A stretch of DNA of 10,395 bases from Thermoplasmatales archaeon. Lineage in GTDB: Archaea; Thermoplasmatota; JASEFT01; JAUWIS01. Of the stretch, positions 1 to 7,875 are shown one piece after another (the stretch's first letter is position 1; each line of letters begins with the position of its first letter). Location of the stretch: the NCBI GenBank assembly GCA_030019485.1, contig JASEEW010000059.1, positions 1 through 10,395 on the forward strand, written 5' to 3'. The translations under genes and the position numbers were made by a program. The notes beneath the pieces were generated by a model that did not search any database, was not told the origin of the DNA, and saw only the letters and a list, made by a program, of their open reading frames with translations.

Positions 1-2
1 CA

Positions 3-1500
3 ATCACAGCAACTGCAAGCGATACTTTAAGTGGTTTGGCAAATGTAGAATTATGGCATAGAAATTCTACAGATAACAGTACATGGAGTGCGTGGGTATT
101 ATTTGGTACAGATACAGCCTCGCCATGGGAATGGTCATTTAACTTCCCGAATGGTACTGGTTATTATGAGTTTTATTCCAGGGCTAATGACACCGCAGGC
201 AACTATGAGGATGCACCAACAAATAATGATACCATCTGCGGTTATGATAATGTAGCACCAACTGTAACAGCCACAACCCCTTCAAACGGTGGAACAACGA
301 CTAATGTATGGCAGAATGTTTCCTTTGATTTTAGCGAACCGATGAACACAAGCATAACACCAACGATTTCAACAAACATGAGTGGAACAATCACTTATTC
401 ATGGGAGTCAAACACTAAACTTTGGGTGAATCATTCCCTGGCACTTAATGTGGATACTAGTTATTATGTTAACATCAGCGGGGTGGAAGACCTTGCAGGG
501 AATCAATTATCAGGCAATTACATGAACATAACATTTACCGTAAAGTCAACAAACAACCCCCCAACCACTACAGGTGTCTGCCCAGGTGACCAGGCAACAT
601 TAGAATGGTTTAAAACAGCCATAACAATAAACTGGACGTACAGCGACCCAGACGGAGATTCGCAGTCTGGTGTTGACATAGATTATTCAACAAACAGCGG
701 CGGCAGCTGGAGTGATTTGTATTATAGCACAAGTTATGCAAGTTCATCATGGGACTGGAACAATCCACCTGAGTCCAGTACTTTAAAGGTTAGGGTGAAA
801 ACATATGATGGTGACCTTTGGAGCACAGAATGGTGTGAATCCAACTATGACTTTGGACACGACTCAGTTCCACCAGCATCATCTCTGTTTCCTATTTCAC
901 CATACTGGAACACAACAGGAACAGTTGATATTACTGTTAGTGGGACAGATGCGACAAGCGGTGTGAAAAACGCAACCCTTCGGTACAGATACAGAGCGGA
1001 TAATGATAGTGCTTGGAGTGAATGGAGTAATTTTTCAACAGTCAGCAGTCAACCTTATGTCTTCTATTTTAATATGCCAAATGGTGATGGGCACTATGAG
1101 TTCTACTCCATAGCATGGGATAATGCAGGAAACAATGAATCTGCACCAGAAACCGCTGATGCTTCCTGCGGTTATGATTCCACACCACCAAGCTCATCAG
1201 TATCTCCTTTCGTAAAATACTGGTTTAATCAGACATCAGTTAATGTTGGCGCATTAGCAACTGATGCAACAAGTGGTGTAAAGAATGTTACCCTGTGGTA
1301 CAGGTACAGCAGTAACAATATCAGCTGGGGTGATTGGACATTATTTGGAACAGACACATCCCCGTCATGGGAATGGAGCTTTGACTGGCCAAACGGCACT
1401 GGGCATTACCAGTTTTATTCAATAGCAATAGATAATCTTGGATGGGTTGAGGCAGCACCTTCAACCGCGGATGCTAACTGTGGGTTTGACAATGTTGTTC
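3..1500 (+). repeat. Three copies of an A-type ectodomain repeat with a CGYD/CGFD ending
   Basis: Copies lie at about 3-258 (N-terminally cut), 871-1185 and 1186-1500. Each runs SG(V/L)xNxxLWxR, then a W-rich strand, then a PNGxGxYxFYS segment, and ends in CGYD or CGFD before a proline-rich joint. At DNA level the copies are clearly related but diverged, for example around 145-180, 1075-1110 and 1390-1420, so they are old duplications rather than a recent tandem expansion. An SbsA/Big_5-like Ig module and an FN3-like module separate copy 1 from copy 2. The fold is probably an Ig-like beta sandwich (OmpL47-like family), but I could not verify the family. One invariant cysteine per copy is unusual in this cysteine-poor ectodomain. 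Confidence 0.7.
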
Positions 1501-4500
1501 CAGACTGCTCCATATCCTACCCTGATGATCCAATAATCAATACCCTGAACCTAATAAATGGGAGCTGCTCAGACACCATGTCAGGAATAAACAGGGTGAA
1601 CATCACGATTAAAAACACGGATAATGAAACAGTTTATGTTCCAGATGAAGAGACGGTGTTGTCAGGTTCGGATTGGTCATATCCCTGGACACCGCCGTAT
1701 GATGGTAATTATACTGTAACAGCAACCTCGTTTGATAACGCATTAAACTCCAAAACTGTCTGGATAAAGTTTATGTTTGATAAAACAACACCAACCACAA
1801 GCATCCTGGTTTCTGGAACCCTGGGAACAAACAACTGGTATGTTTCAAATGTCACAGTAAACTTAACAGCAAGCGATAAAATGAGCGGCGTCCGGTCAAT
1901 AACGTATTCAATAGGAGGAAATGAAACAACAGTATATGCAGCATCAACAACTCTTATTTTACAGGAAACAACCACAATTTACTACTGGTCAGCAGACAAT
2001 GCAGGAAACAACGAAACATTCAAGAGTAAAAAAATAGAAATAGACAGAATAAAACCATCTGCACCAGAATTAATTTCACCGGTCAACAATTCATGGACAA
2101 ATGCTACAACTATTATTTTTAACTGGGAAAATGCAACAGATAATATTTCCTACATATCAAACTACACACTGAGTGTAGATAACAATTTTGATTTTTCATC
2201 ACCTGAGTACACTGCCCTGTTAACGGTATCAGAAAACAGCACATCACTTGATGAAGGGGTCTATTACTGGAAGGTCACAGCAACTGATAATGCAGGAAAC
2301 AGCAATGTCTCCGGGATTCGGGTAATAAAAATAGACAGGGTTAAACCAGGGAATGTAACACTGATATACCCTGTTGGTGTCACCATCAATGACACAAACC
2401 AGCCGAATCTCACATGGACAGAGGCTGAAGATAACCTATCAGGAGTAAAGGAATATATAATAGAGATAGATGAAAAAGGAGAAGGTTTCTTATCACCTTA
2501 TATTCTAACCTCGGTCACAAACAGCATAGCTCTCTCTCAACAGGGTTTCTCCCTTTCAGATGCAAAATATGAATGGAGGGTGAGAGCGGTGGACAATGCA
2601 AGCAATTATGGTGAACGGAGTGAGATTAAGGAGTTCACAATAGAAACAAAAGCTCCAACCATAAACAAGTTTTTAATAAACAATGGTGAGGAATACACAA
2701 ATAATAAATCTGTTATTCTAACAATAAATATCACAAATGCAACAATAATATGGCTATCAAATGATGGTAGCGACTGGCCGTACAATATAACCATAACTGA
2801 GGGTTACTCCTTTGCTGGAGATATAAAGTGGAATCTCACTGAGGGTGATGGAAAGAAAACAGTGTATCTTAGATGCAAAAACATGACTGCCTATTCTTAC
2901 CTTTCTGTGTCCATAATACTGGATCAGACTGCCCCTTCTATTTCCCTGCTCTCTCCTGATAATGATACATGGGTCAACAGTGCTTATGTTTCATTTAAAT
3001 GGAAAGCACATGATTTAACCTCAGGGTTAAATGGAACATGTCATATACAGATTTCTACTGATAAGGCGTTTTCAGTAATTGTTTATGAAAATAGCAGTGT
3101 ATCTGGTAGCTTGGTGAACAACGAAACAAGCAGTTATTCCTATCAATTTTTGTCTGATAATATCTATTATTGGAGAATAATTATGAAGGATAATGCATCA
3201 AACTACAATTACTCAGAATCCTGGATTGTTAAGCTGGATGCAACACCACCAAATCCACCCAATCTTATTTCACCAGGAAACAATTCAAAGGTTAACAGCA
3301 GTGTTGTAACATTCATCTGGAGCAGTGTAACAGACTTCTCAGAAATAGCAAATTATCTAATACAAATAGATAATGATTTTGATTTCTCATCACCTTTACA
3401 CTCAGTTTATTTAGACACAAATTCTACTTCGTTCAATCTCACTGACGGTGCTTGGTACTGGAAGGTTAAAGCAACTGACAATGCAGGCAACACCGGAAAT
3501 TTCTCAATCACGTATAAAGTCAGGATTGATACTGGCAGACCATCCAATCTTAGAATTGAGATAAACGCGGGTGCAAGTGAAACCAACACGGAAGATGTGT
3601 ATCTAGCAATATATGCGGAGAATGCATCTGAGATGCTTATTTCAAACTATGAGGATGTTTGGGATGAAAATTGGATAAATTACACAACACTGTATGAGTG
3701 GAAATTAATTTATCTTTCCCCTGGCTCTGCTCCTGTGAACAGAACAGTCTGGATAAGGTTTAGAAACAAAAATGGGGAATCCTTAACAATAAACGACGCA
3801 ATTCTGCTAAACAAAAAGCCACCTGTGGTAGTAATAAATGAAACATGTTCTATAATAAACGAAACGTCAATTACACTTTACTGGCATTTAAGTGATGAAG
3901 GTGAAAGTGATACAATACATCATTTTGAGGTCTCGAACAGGTATGGGACATGGATTGATGTGGGGCTAAACAGGTCGTACACGTTTGAAGGGCTCTCTCA
4001 AGGGTACCATGTTTTCTATGTTAGAGGATGGTACAAAGATGAGGATACACCTGGAGGGGCAGATTCTCTGCCAGTACTTGTGGATGCATTGAATCCTTTG
4101 TTTACTTCAATAGGGATTGGGGATGGTAGCGGATACACAAACTCAACATCTGTTCAATTACATATTCATGCTGTTGATAATCAATCTGAGATTGTGTATG
4201 TCTCAGGTATACATAAACTATTTATTTCAAATGATAACAGCAACTGGGTGGAATATGAGTACAACCTTTCGCCAGTTTTCCTGGATGGAGTATTTGATTG
4301 GGACATCTTGTGGAATGGTATGGATGAGGATGGGAATAAAACAATTTATTTCAAACTTGTTGACTATGCCTTAAACATAGCAACAACTACTAAGGTAATA
4401 TTCCTAGACAGAGCAAAACCAACCAACCTGAGCATTACAATATTTGAGGGTGAGTACACAAACTCAACATCAGTTAATCTGATACTAAATGCAAGTGACC

Positions 4501-6911
4501 CTGGTTCAGGGGTATGGAAAATGTCTTTCTCTGAAAATGGGGTAGACTGGTCTGGCTGGATAGATTATTCTACAGATTATATCTATCAACTGCAATCTAC
4601 TACCGAGGGCTTAAAGACGATTTATTTCAGGGTCAAAGACAGATCTGGGAACTGGGATTGGAATCGGAGCAGTGCCAATATCACCCTCGATTTAACAAAC
4701 CCTGACTTTACCAGTTTAACTCAAACACCGCTCAACTTAACTGAGGATTCAACCTATTTCAATATCACAGTTACGATTATAGAAGGTAATCTAGGCATAA
4801 TCATACCGAGTTTGATATACAGAGTTGGGGAGGGAACTGAGGTTACAGTTCAAATGAAACTGCTGACTTGGAAAACATTCTATTTGAATCTCACGGAAAT
4901 AGACTTCAACGCATCGCAGGGCAAAAATTTATACTATAGAATTCGATGCTTTGACCTTGCAGGCAATATCAACACTAGCTTGGAGATACAGGTGTACATT
5001 GAGCCTTTACCAGATGTACCTGAGCCGGGCTCACCAAGCAACTACAACATTATAAACTCGAATACCACAACCCTGAACTGGGCGAAAAATACTACAGAGC
5101 CAGGATGGTATTCTGTGGAGTACAGGGTAGTAGTAGAATATTATAATGAGAGTTTAGGAACATTTGTAGAGATACTTAATGAAACTGTAAGCGCTCCTGA
5201 AACTATTGTATCTAATCTAGCTCATAACATAACCTATTACTGGCAAGTGAAAGCTGTGAATGGTAGCGCTGAAAGCAAATGGTCAGAACGATGGCAGTTC
5301 ACGGTTAAACTTCCTGATTTATCTATTGCTAAGATATCATTTGAGCCTTCAGACACCATACCAGTGGAGACGACTGTGCTGATCAATGTCACCATAAATA
5401 ATATTGGGGAAAGTGACGCAGAAAATGTTTCAGTATCATTCTACAAGAAGCACCCACATGAGCTGGGATCTGCACATATTGATACTATCACAGGACTCCG
5501 CATTAGAAAAGGGGGGAATGTGACAGTCCTGTTACCTTATTATCAATCAAGCCCTGAGAAGTTTTCAACATGGGTATGGGTAGACTCTGATAATAAAATA
5601 GTTGAAATAAGGGAGGATAACAACCTTCTATCTGGCATTGTGGAGTTTGTATCATCTCTTGATGTCCTACCAACAAACATAACTTTTTCAGTAAATGGTG
5701 CTGAGCCTTCCTATATATTTGAAAATGATGCTGTCACAATAACTGCTGAAATAATCAATCTGGGTGGTGATATAAAAATCCCATTCTGGGCAGAGTTCTG
5801 GTTTGGTGATTTTGAAAACGATACATTCAACGGCAGTTTGGTGGGAAAGGCTCAGGTTGAAAAAATATTAACTGGTAAAACAGGAAGTGTCTCTATTAAC
5901 TGGAAGGCAGGGGTTGGTGATTACAAAATATGGGTTTTTTTGAACACAACAAACCTTCCTAGTGAAAAGGTTGACAACAACTGGTTTAACAAAACCTTTA
6001 CTGTTAATTTCCCAACCCTAATAACAATTTATTCATCTGTATCCCTTCTTACTACTGAGCCATCTGGCACATTGTCATATACTATCATTATAACAAATAT
6101 TGGGCAGATTAATGATACATACAATCTCACTGTTGAAGATTTATCATCAGGCTGGGGTTACTCATTCATTTATAATGGCAACAAAATAGAAAATGTTACG
6201 CTCAACCCGGGGGAAACAATTGAAATCCTACTCAGGGTTAAAGGCGGGGGTGAACCTGGAACGTACAGTTTCAGGGTTGTTGCATCCTCACAGAAAGACC
6301 CAAGAGCAGTATATGAAACAGAGTTAACAGCGAAAATAAAAGAGCCTTTCCCATGGTATTTGCTTATCATTGCGGTTATCGCAGCCGCTGTTATTACTGT
6401 TGTGGGTTTGCTTGTGAAAAAAGGCGTAATCGTTGTTAAGGCAAAGCCTGCGGTAAAAATTGAATCAGGGTACAACTATTTGATAAAAGGTACTGATGTG
6501 AGGAAAGCCTATGCTGTGTTCATGCAGCTCATGAAAAAAGCACCAGGGCTGTGTATCACAAGCACGCATCCAAGAAAAAGAAGGGATGAATACAAGTTGA
6601 GCTGTCCTGTTTACTGGCTGACAGATGTCACAAAAACTGATGAAAAAACACTTCATCCTGAGCGCCTTGATTTTGAACTCTTCAAAACAGTGAGGGAATT
6701 TGCAGAGGAAAAGCATGGCGTGATAATGCTTGATGGTCTTGAGTATCTTGTTCACGTAAACGGTTTTGAGAGAACAATGGATTTCATTGATTCAATCAGG
6801 GATGCTATATCAACGCACAATGGAACACTTGTTGTTCCTGCAAACCCGTCTGTTTTTAAAGAAGAAGAACTCGGGATGCTTGAGAAAAGGTTTGACAGGA
6901 TACTTGGATAA
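3..6911 (+). CDS. Giant multi-Ig/FN3 surface protein with one TM helix and a cytoplasmic DUF835 domain (5' partial)
   Basis: This is a type I membrane protein, probably an adhesin or receptor of the archaeal envelope; its ligand is unknown. The frame is open from base 3, and the TTG at 36 sits inside a domain repeat, so the true start and signal peptide lie upstream. Modules in order, by window base: A-type repeat (3-258), SbsA/Big_5-like Ig (259-545), FN3-like (550-870), two more A-type repeats (871-1500), Ig-like modules (1500-2060), FN3-like (2060-2660), a 'YTN..SV..L' module (2660-2940), two FN3-like (2940-3530), mixed Ig/FN3 (3540-5310), two CARDB-like (5311-6015), NEW3-like (6016-6345), TM (6348-6416) and DUF835 (6462-6908). 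About 94 NxS/T sequons and the recurring DNAGN motif mark an extracellular, probably glycosylated stalk. Domain names come from pattern recognition, and the boundaries are approximate. The stop is TAA at 6909-6911; a T-rich stretch follows at once. Confidence 0.9.
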   Translation: MTATASDTLSGLANVELWHRNSTDNSTWSAWVLFGTDTASPWEWSFNFPNGTGYYEFYSRANDTAGNYEDAPTNNDTICGYDNVAPTVTATTPSNGGTTTNVWQNVSFDFSEPMNTSITPTISTNMSGTITYSWESNTKLWVNHSLALNVDTSYYVNISGVEDLAGNQLSGNYMNITFTVKSTNNPPTTTGVCPGDQATLEWFKTAITINWTYSDPDGDSQSGVDIDYSTNSGGSWSDLYYSTSYASSSWDWNNPPESSTLKVRVKTYDGDLWSTEWCESNYDFGHDSVPPASSLFPISPYWNTTGTVDITVSGTDATSGVKNATLRYRYRADNDSAWSEWSNFSTVSSQPYVFYFNMPNGDGHYEFYSIAWDNAGNNESAPETADASCGYDSTPPSSSVSPFVKYWFNQTSVNVGALATDATSGVKNVTLWYRYSSNNISWGDWTLFGTDTSPSWEWSFDWPNGTGHYQFYSIAIDNLGWVEAAPSTADANCGFDNVVPDCSISYPDDPIINTLNLINGSCSDTMSGINRVNITIKNTDNETVYVPDEETVLSGSDWSYPWTPPYDGNYTVTATSFDNALNSKTVWIKFMFDKTTPTTSILVSGTLGTNNWYVSNVTVNLTASDKMSGVRSITYSIGGNETTVYAASTTLILQETTTIYYWSADNAGNNETFKSKKIEIDRIKPSAPELISPVNNSWTNATTIIFNWENATDNISYISNYTLSVDNNFDFSSPEYTALLTVSENSTSLDEGVYYWKVTATDNAGNSNVSGIRVIKIDRVKPGNVTLIYPVGVTINDTNQPNLTWTEAEDNLSGVKEYIIEIDEKGEGFLSPYILTSVTNSIALSQQGFSLSDAKYEWRVRAVDNASNYGERSEIKEFTIETKAPTINKFLINNGEEYTNNKSVILTINITNATIIWLSNDGSDWPYNITITEGYSFAGDIKWNLTEGDGKKTVYLRCKNMTAYSYLSVSIILDQTAPSISLLSPDNDTWVNSAYVSFKWKAHDLTSGLNGTCHIQISTDKAFSVIVYENSSVSGSLVNNETSSYSYQFLSDNIYYWRIIMKDNASNYNYSESWIVKLDATPPNPPNLISPGNNSKVNSSVVTFIWSSVTDFSEIANYLIQIDNDFDFSSPLHSVYLDTNSTSFNLTDGAWYWKVKATDNAGNTGNFSITYKVRIDTGRPSNLRIEINAGASETNTEDVYLAIYAENASEMLISNYEDVWDENWINYTTLYEWKLIYLSPGSAPVNRTVWIRFRNKNGESLTINDAILLNKKPPVVVINETCSIINETSITLYWHLSDEGESDTIHHFEVSNRYGTWIDVGLNRSYTFEGLSQGYHVFYVRGWYKDEDTPGGADSLPVLVDALNPLFTSIGIGDGSGYTNSTSVQLHIHAVDNQSEIVYVSGIHKLFISNDNSNWVEYEYNLSPVFLDGVFDWDILWNGMDEDGNKTIYFKLVDYALNIATTTKVIFLDRAKPTNLSITIFEGEYTNSTSVNLILNASDPGSGVWKMSFSENGVDWSGWIDYSTDYIYQLQSTTEGLKTIYFRVKDRSGNWDWNRSSANITLDLTNPDFTSLTQTPLNLTEDSTYFNITVTIIEGNLGIIIPSLIYRVGEGTEVTVQMKLLTWKTFYLNLTEIDFNASQGKNLYYRIRCFDLAGNINTSLEIQVYIEPLPDVPEPGSPSNYNIINSNTTTLNWAKNTTEPGWYSVEYRVVVEYYNESLGTFVEILNETVSAPETIVSNLAHNITYYWQVKAVNGSAESKWSERWQFTVKLPDLSIAKISFEPSDTIPVETTVLINVTINNIGESDAENVSVSFYKKHPHELGSAHIDTITGLRIRKGGNVTVLLPYYQSSPEKFSTWVWVDSDNKIVEIREDNNLLSGIVEFVSSLDVLPTNITFSVNGAEPSYIFENDAVTITAEIINLGGDIKIPFWAEFWFGDFENDTFNGSLVGKAQVEKILTGKTGSVSINWKAGVGDYKIWVFLNTTNLPSEKVDNNWFNKTFTVNFPTLITIYSSVSLLTTEPSGTLSYTIIITNIGQINDTYNLTVEDLSSGWGYSFIYNGNKIENVTLNPGETIEILLRVKGGGEPGTYSFRVVASSQKDPRAVYETELTAKIKEPFPWYLLIIAVIAAAVITVVGLLVKKGVIVVKAKPAVKIESGYNYLIKGTDVRKAYAVFMQLMKKAPGLCITSTHPRKRRDEYKLSCPVYWLTDVTKTDEKTLHPERLDFELFKTVREFAEEKHGVIMLDGLEYLVHVNGFERTMDFIDSIRDAISTHNGTLVVPANPSVFKEEELGMLEKRFDRILG
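259..545 (+). other. SbsA/Big_5-like Ig domain within the giant surface protein
   Basis: The segment starts PTVTATTPSNGG and contains FDFSEPMN, then a WxSNTKLWVN strand, SLALNVDTSYYVNISG, and a DLAGNQLSG loop before the last strand. This order (a 'P..G......i...FSEPMn' opening, 'L..ntsY.v.isg..DlaGN' closing) is that of the SbsA Ig-like family found in S-layer and surface proteins of bacteria and archaea. It is the only such module that I see in the window, and it sits between the first two A-type repeats. Confidence 0.65.
5311..6345 (+). other. Membrane-proximal CARDB-like, CARDB-like and NEW3-like modules
   Basis: Two modules (about 5311-5655 and 5656-6015) show the CARDB pattern. They open with PDLSIAKISF or LDVLPTNITF, then have INNIGESDAENVSVSFY or IINLGGDIKIPFWAEFW, and close with VDSDNKIVEIREDNN or LPSEKVDNNWF. 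The third (about 6016-6345) has ITNIGQINDTYNLTVE, then LNPGETIEILLRV, then GTYSFRVVASS, which fits the NEW3 / alpha-galactosidase-associated beta-sandwich pattern. These modules commonly sit next to the membrane in archaeal surface proteins and probably act as a stalk or spacer. Assignment is by motif recognition only. Confidence 0.6.
6348..6908 (+). other. Transmembrane helix and cytoplasmic DUF835 domain of the giant surface protein
   Basis: A run of about 20 hydrophobic residues begins after EPFPW (6348-6416) and is followed at once by KKG and further lysines, which puts the C terminus inside by the positive-inside rule. The tail (about 6462-6908) matches my knowledge of DUF835: GYNYLIKG, then GLCITSTHP, YWLTDV, LHPERLDFE, then the core GVIMLDGLEYLVHVNGF, and finally LVVPANPSVF with ELGMLEKRFDRIL at the end. 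In other archaea DUF835 is often attached to PAS or other sensory modules, and its biochemical role is not established. Attachment to a large glycosylated ectodomain suggests transmembrane signalling or anchoring to a cytoplasmic partner, which is inference. Confidence 0.8.
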
Positions 6912-6928
6912 CTTTTTATTCTTTTAAC
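6912..6928 (+). terminator. T-rich stretch after the surface-protein gene, probable archaeal terminator
   Basis: Only 17 bases separate the surface-protein stop from the first possible nadA start, and 11 of them are T. Archaeal polymerase terminates mainly at T-runs without a hairpin, so this is a reasonable 3'-end signal. The same stretch contains a TATA-like octamer (6913-6920) that could serve nadA, so the two roles may overlap. Confidence 0.4.
6913..6920 (+). promoter_or_regulatory. Possible TATA-like box for nadA (TTTTTATT)
   Basis: The octamer's centre lies 27.5 bases before the ATG at 6944, the distance expected between an archaeal TATA box and a leaderless start. It lies only about 12 bases before the ATG at 6929, which would be too close. 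The region is T-rich, so chance is a real alternative. Confidence 0.35.
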
Positions 6929-7831
6929 ATGATATTAGGAATGATGAATTTAGACAGGTTAAAAAAAGAGAAAAATGCTGTAATACTTGCTCACAATTAT
7001 CAGCTCCCAGAAATCCAGGATGTTGCAGACTATCTTGGTGATTCACTTGCCCTTGCTCAATCAGCATCAAAAACAGACACGGATGTTATTGTTGTCTGCG
7101 GTGTTGATTTTATGGCGGAGACAGCATTAATTCTCAGCCCTGATAAGGTTGTTGTTTTACCTGATTTAGCAGCAACCTGTCCTATGGCTGCAATGGCCAC
7201 GCCAGAAAAATTGAAAAGAATGAAAAATGAGCACCCTAATGCCAGGGTTGTTAGTTATGTGAACACAACAGCAGAAATAAAGGCATTATCAGATGTATGC
7301 TGCACATCAGCAAATGCTGTGAATGTTGTAAAATCCCTGCCGGAAAAGGAAATTATTTTTGTTCCTGACATGAATCTTGGGAAATATGTTCAGCGCTTCA
7401 CTTCTCAAAAAATTATTTTATGGCCTGGCTACTGCTATGTGCACAGAGACATTAAAAAGGAGCAGATAATAAAATTGAAAAAAATGCACCAGGATGCGGA
7501 AATACTTGTTCATCCTGAATGCAGCCCAGAAGTTATTGACACCGCGGATTTTGTTTACTCAACAGGCGGAATGGTGGAGCATGCAAAAAAATCAAATTCA
7601 AAAGAATTCATCATAGGAACAGAGGAAGGGTTGTGCTACAGGCTTAAAAAGGAAAACCCTGACAAAAAATTTTACTCCACCAACAGCGTTTGCTCAGAGA
7701 TGAAAAAAATCACATTTGAAAAACTTGTGCATAGTCTTGAAACCCTGAAACCAAGGATAAATTTGCCTGATAAAATCATTGAGGATGCAAGAGAACCAAT
7801 AGAAAAAATGATGAAAATAGGAAAAAGGTAA
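6929..7831 (+). CDS. nadA: Quinolinate synthase NadA
   Basis: A cytoplasmic [4Fe-4S] enzyme that condenses iminoaspartate with dihydroxyacetone phosphate to give quinolinate, the second step of de novo NAD synthesis. Length (300 residues) fits the archaeal and Thermotoga-type proteins. The three cluster cysteines are C84 (ATCPMA), C169 (WPGYCYVH) and C255 (VCSEMK), matching the known spacing of about 81/168/254 in T. maritima. Other family marks are AHNYQLPEIQDVAD at 21-34, GDSLALA, YVNTTAE at 110-116, TSANAV, HPECSPEV at 195-202 and STGGM at 211-215. The listed start is the longest; ATGs at 6941 and 6944 are in frame, and 6944 (MNLDRLKK) fits homologues and the upstream TATA-like box better. 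No Shine-Dalgarno precedes 6929. The partners nadB (or aspartate dehydrogenase) and nadC are not in the window. Confidence 0.95.
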   Translation: MILGMMNLDRLKKEKNAVILAHNYQLPEIQDVADYLGDSLALAQSASKTDTDVIVVCGVDFMAETALILSPDKVVVLPDLAATCPMAAMATPEKLKRMKNEHPNARVVSYVNTTAEIKALSDVCCTSANAVNVVKSLPEKEIIFVPDMNLGKYVQRFTSQKIILWPGYCYVHRDIKKEQIIKLKKMHQDAEILVHPECSPEVIDTADFVYSTGGMVEHAKKSNSKEFIIGTEEGLCYRLKKENPDKKFYSTNSVCSEMKKITFEKLVHSLETLKPRINLPDKIIEDAREPIEKMMKIGKR

Positions 7832-7843
7832 AATGAAACATAG

Positions 7844-7851
7844 TTTAAAAA
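7844..7851 (+). promoter_or_regulatory. Possible TATA-like box for the bactofilin-like gene (TTTAAAAA)
   Basis: TTTAAAAA is close to the archaeal box A consensus, with a short A-rich stretch upstream. Its centre lies about 28 bases before the ATG at 7876. If it is used, transcription would begin at or next to the start codon, and the GGGGG at 7866-7870 would not be in the RNA. If transcription instead reads through from nadA, the GGGGG could serve as ribosome binding site. The sequence does not decide between these. Confidence 0.35.
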
Positions 7852-7865
7852 TGATAAAATCAATA

Positions 7866-7870
7866 GGGGG
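7866..7870 (+). promoter_or_regulatory. Possible Shine-Dalgarno (GGGGG) for the bactofilin-like gene
   Basis: A GGGGG run ends five bases before the ATG at 7876 and is the only good purine-rich ribosome-binding candidate at any start in this window. It supports 7876 as the start and would suit translation from a message that also carries nadA, 44 bases upstream. Confidence 0.5.
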
Positions 7871-7875
7871 AACGA

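Noticed and set aside
1709..3589. Minus-strand open frames at 1709-1975, 2606-2794 and 3407-3589
   Set aside because: They lie wholly inside the surface-protein gene, have no recognisable domains or start signals, and read as antisense shadows of the repeated modules.
4117..4374. Plus-strand 85-residue frame inside the giant gene
   Set aside because: It is an out-of-frame shadow; the in-frame translation here is a clear ectodomain module and the alternative protein shows no domain logic.
6170..6755. Minus-strand frames opposite the TM and DUF835 region
   Set aside because: The plus-strand frame shows clear DUF835 motifs; the antisense proteins resemble nothing and lack start signals.
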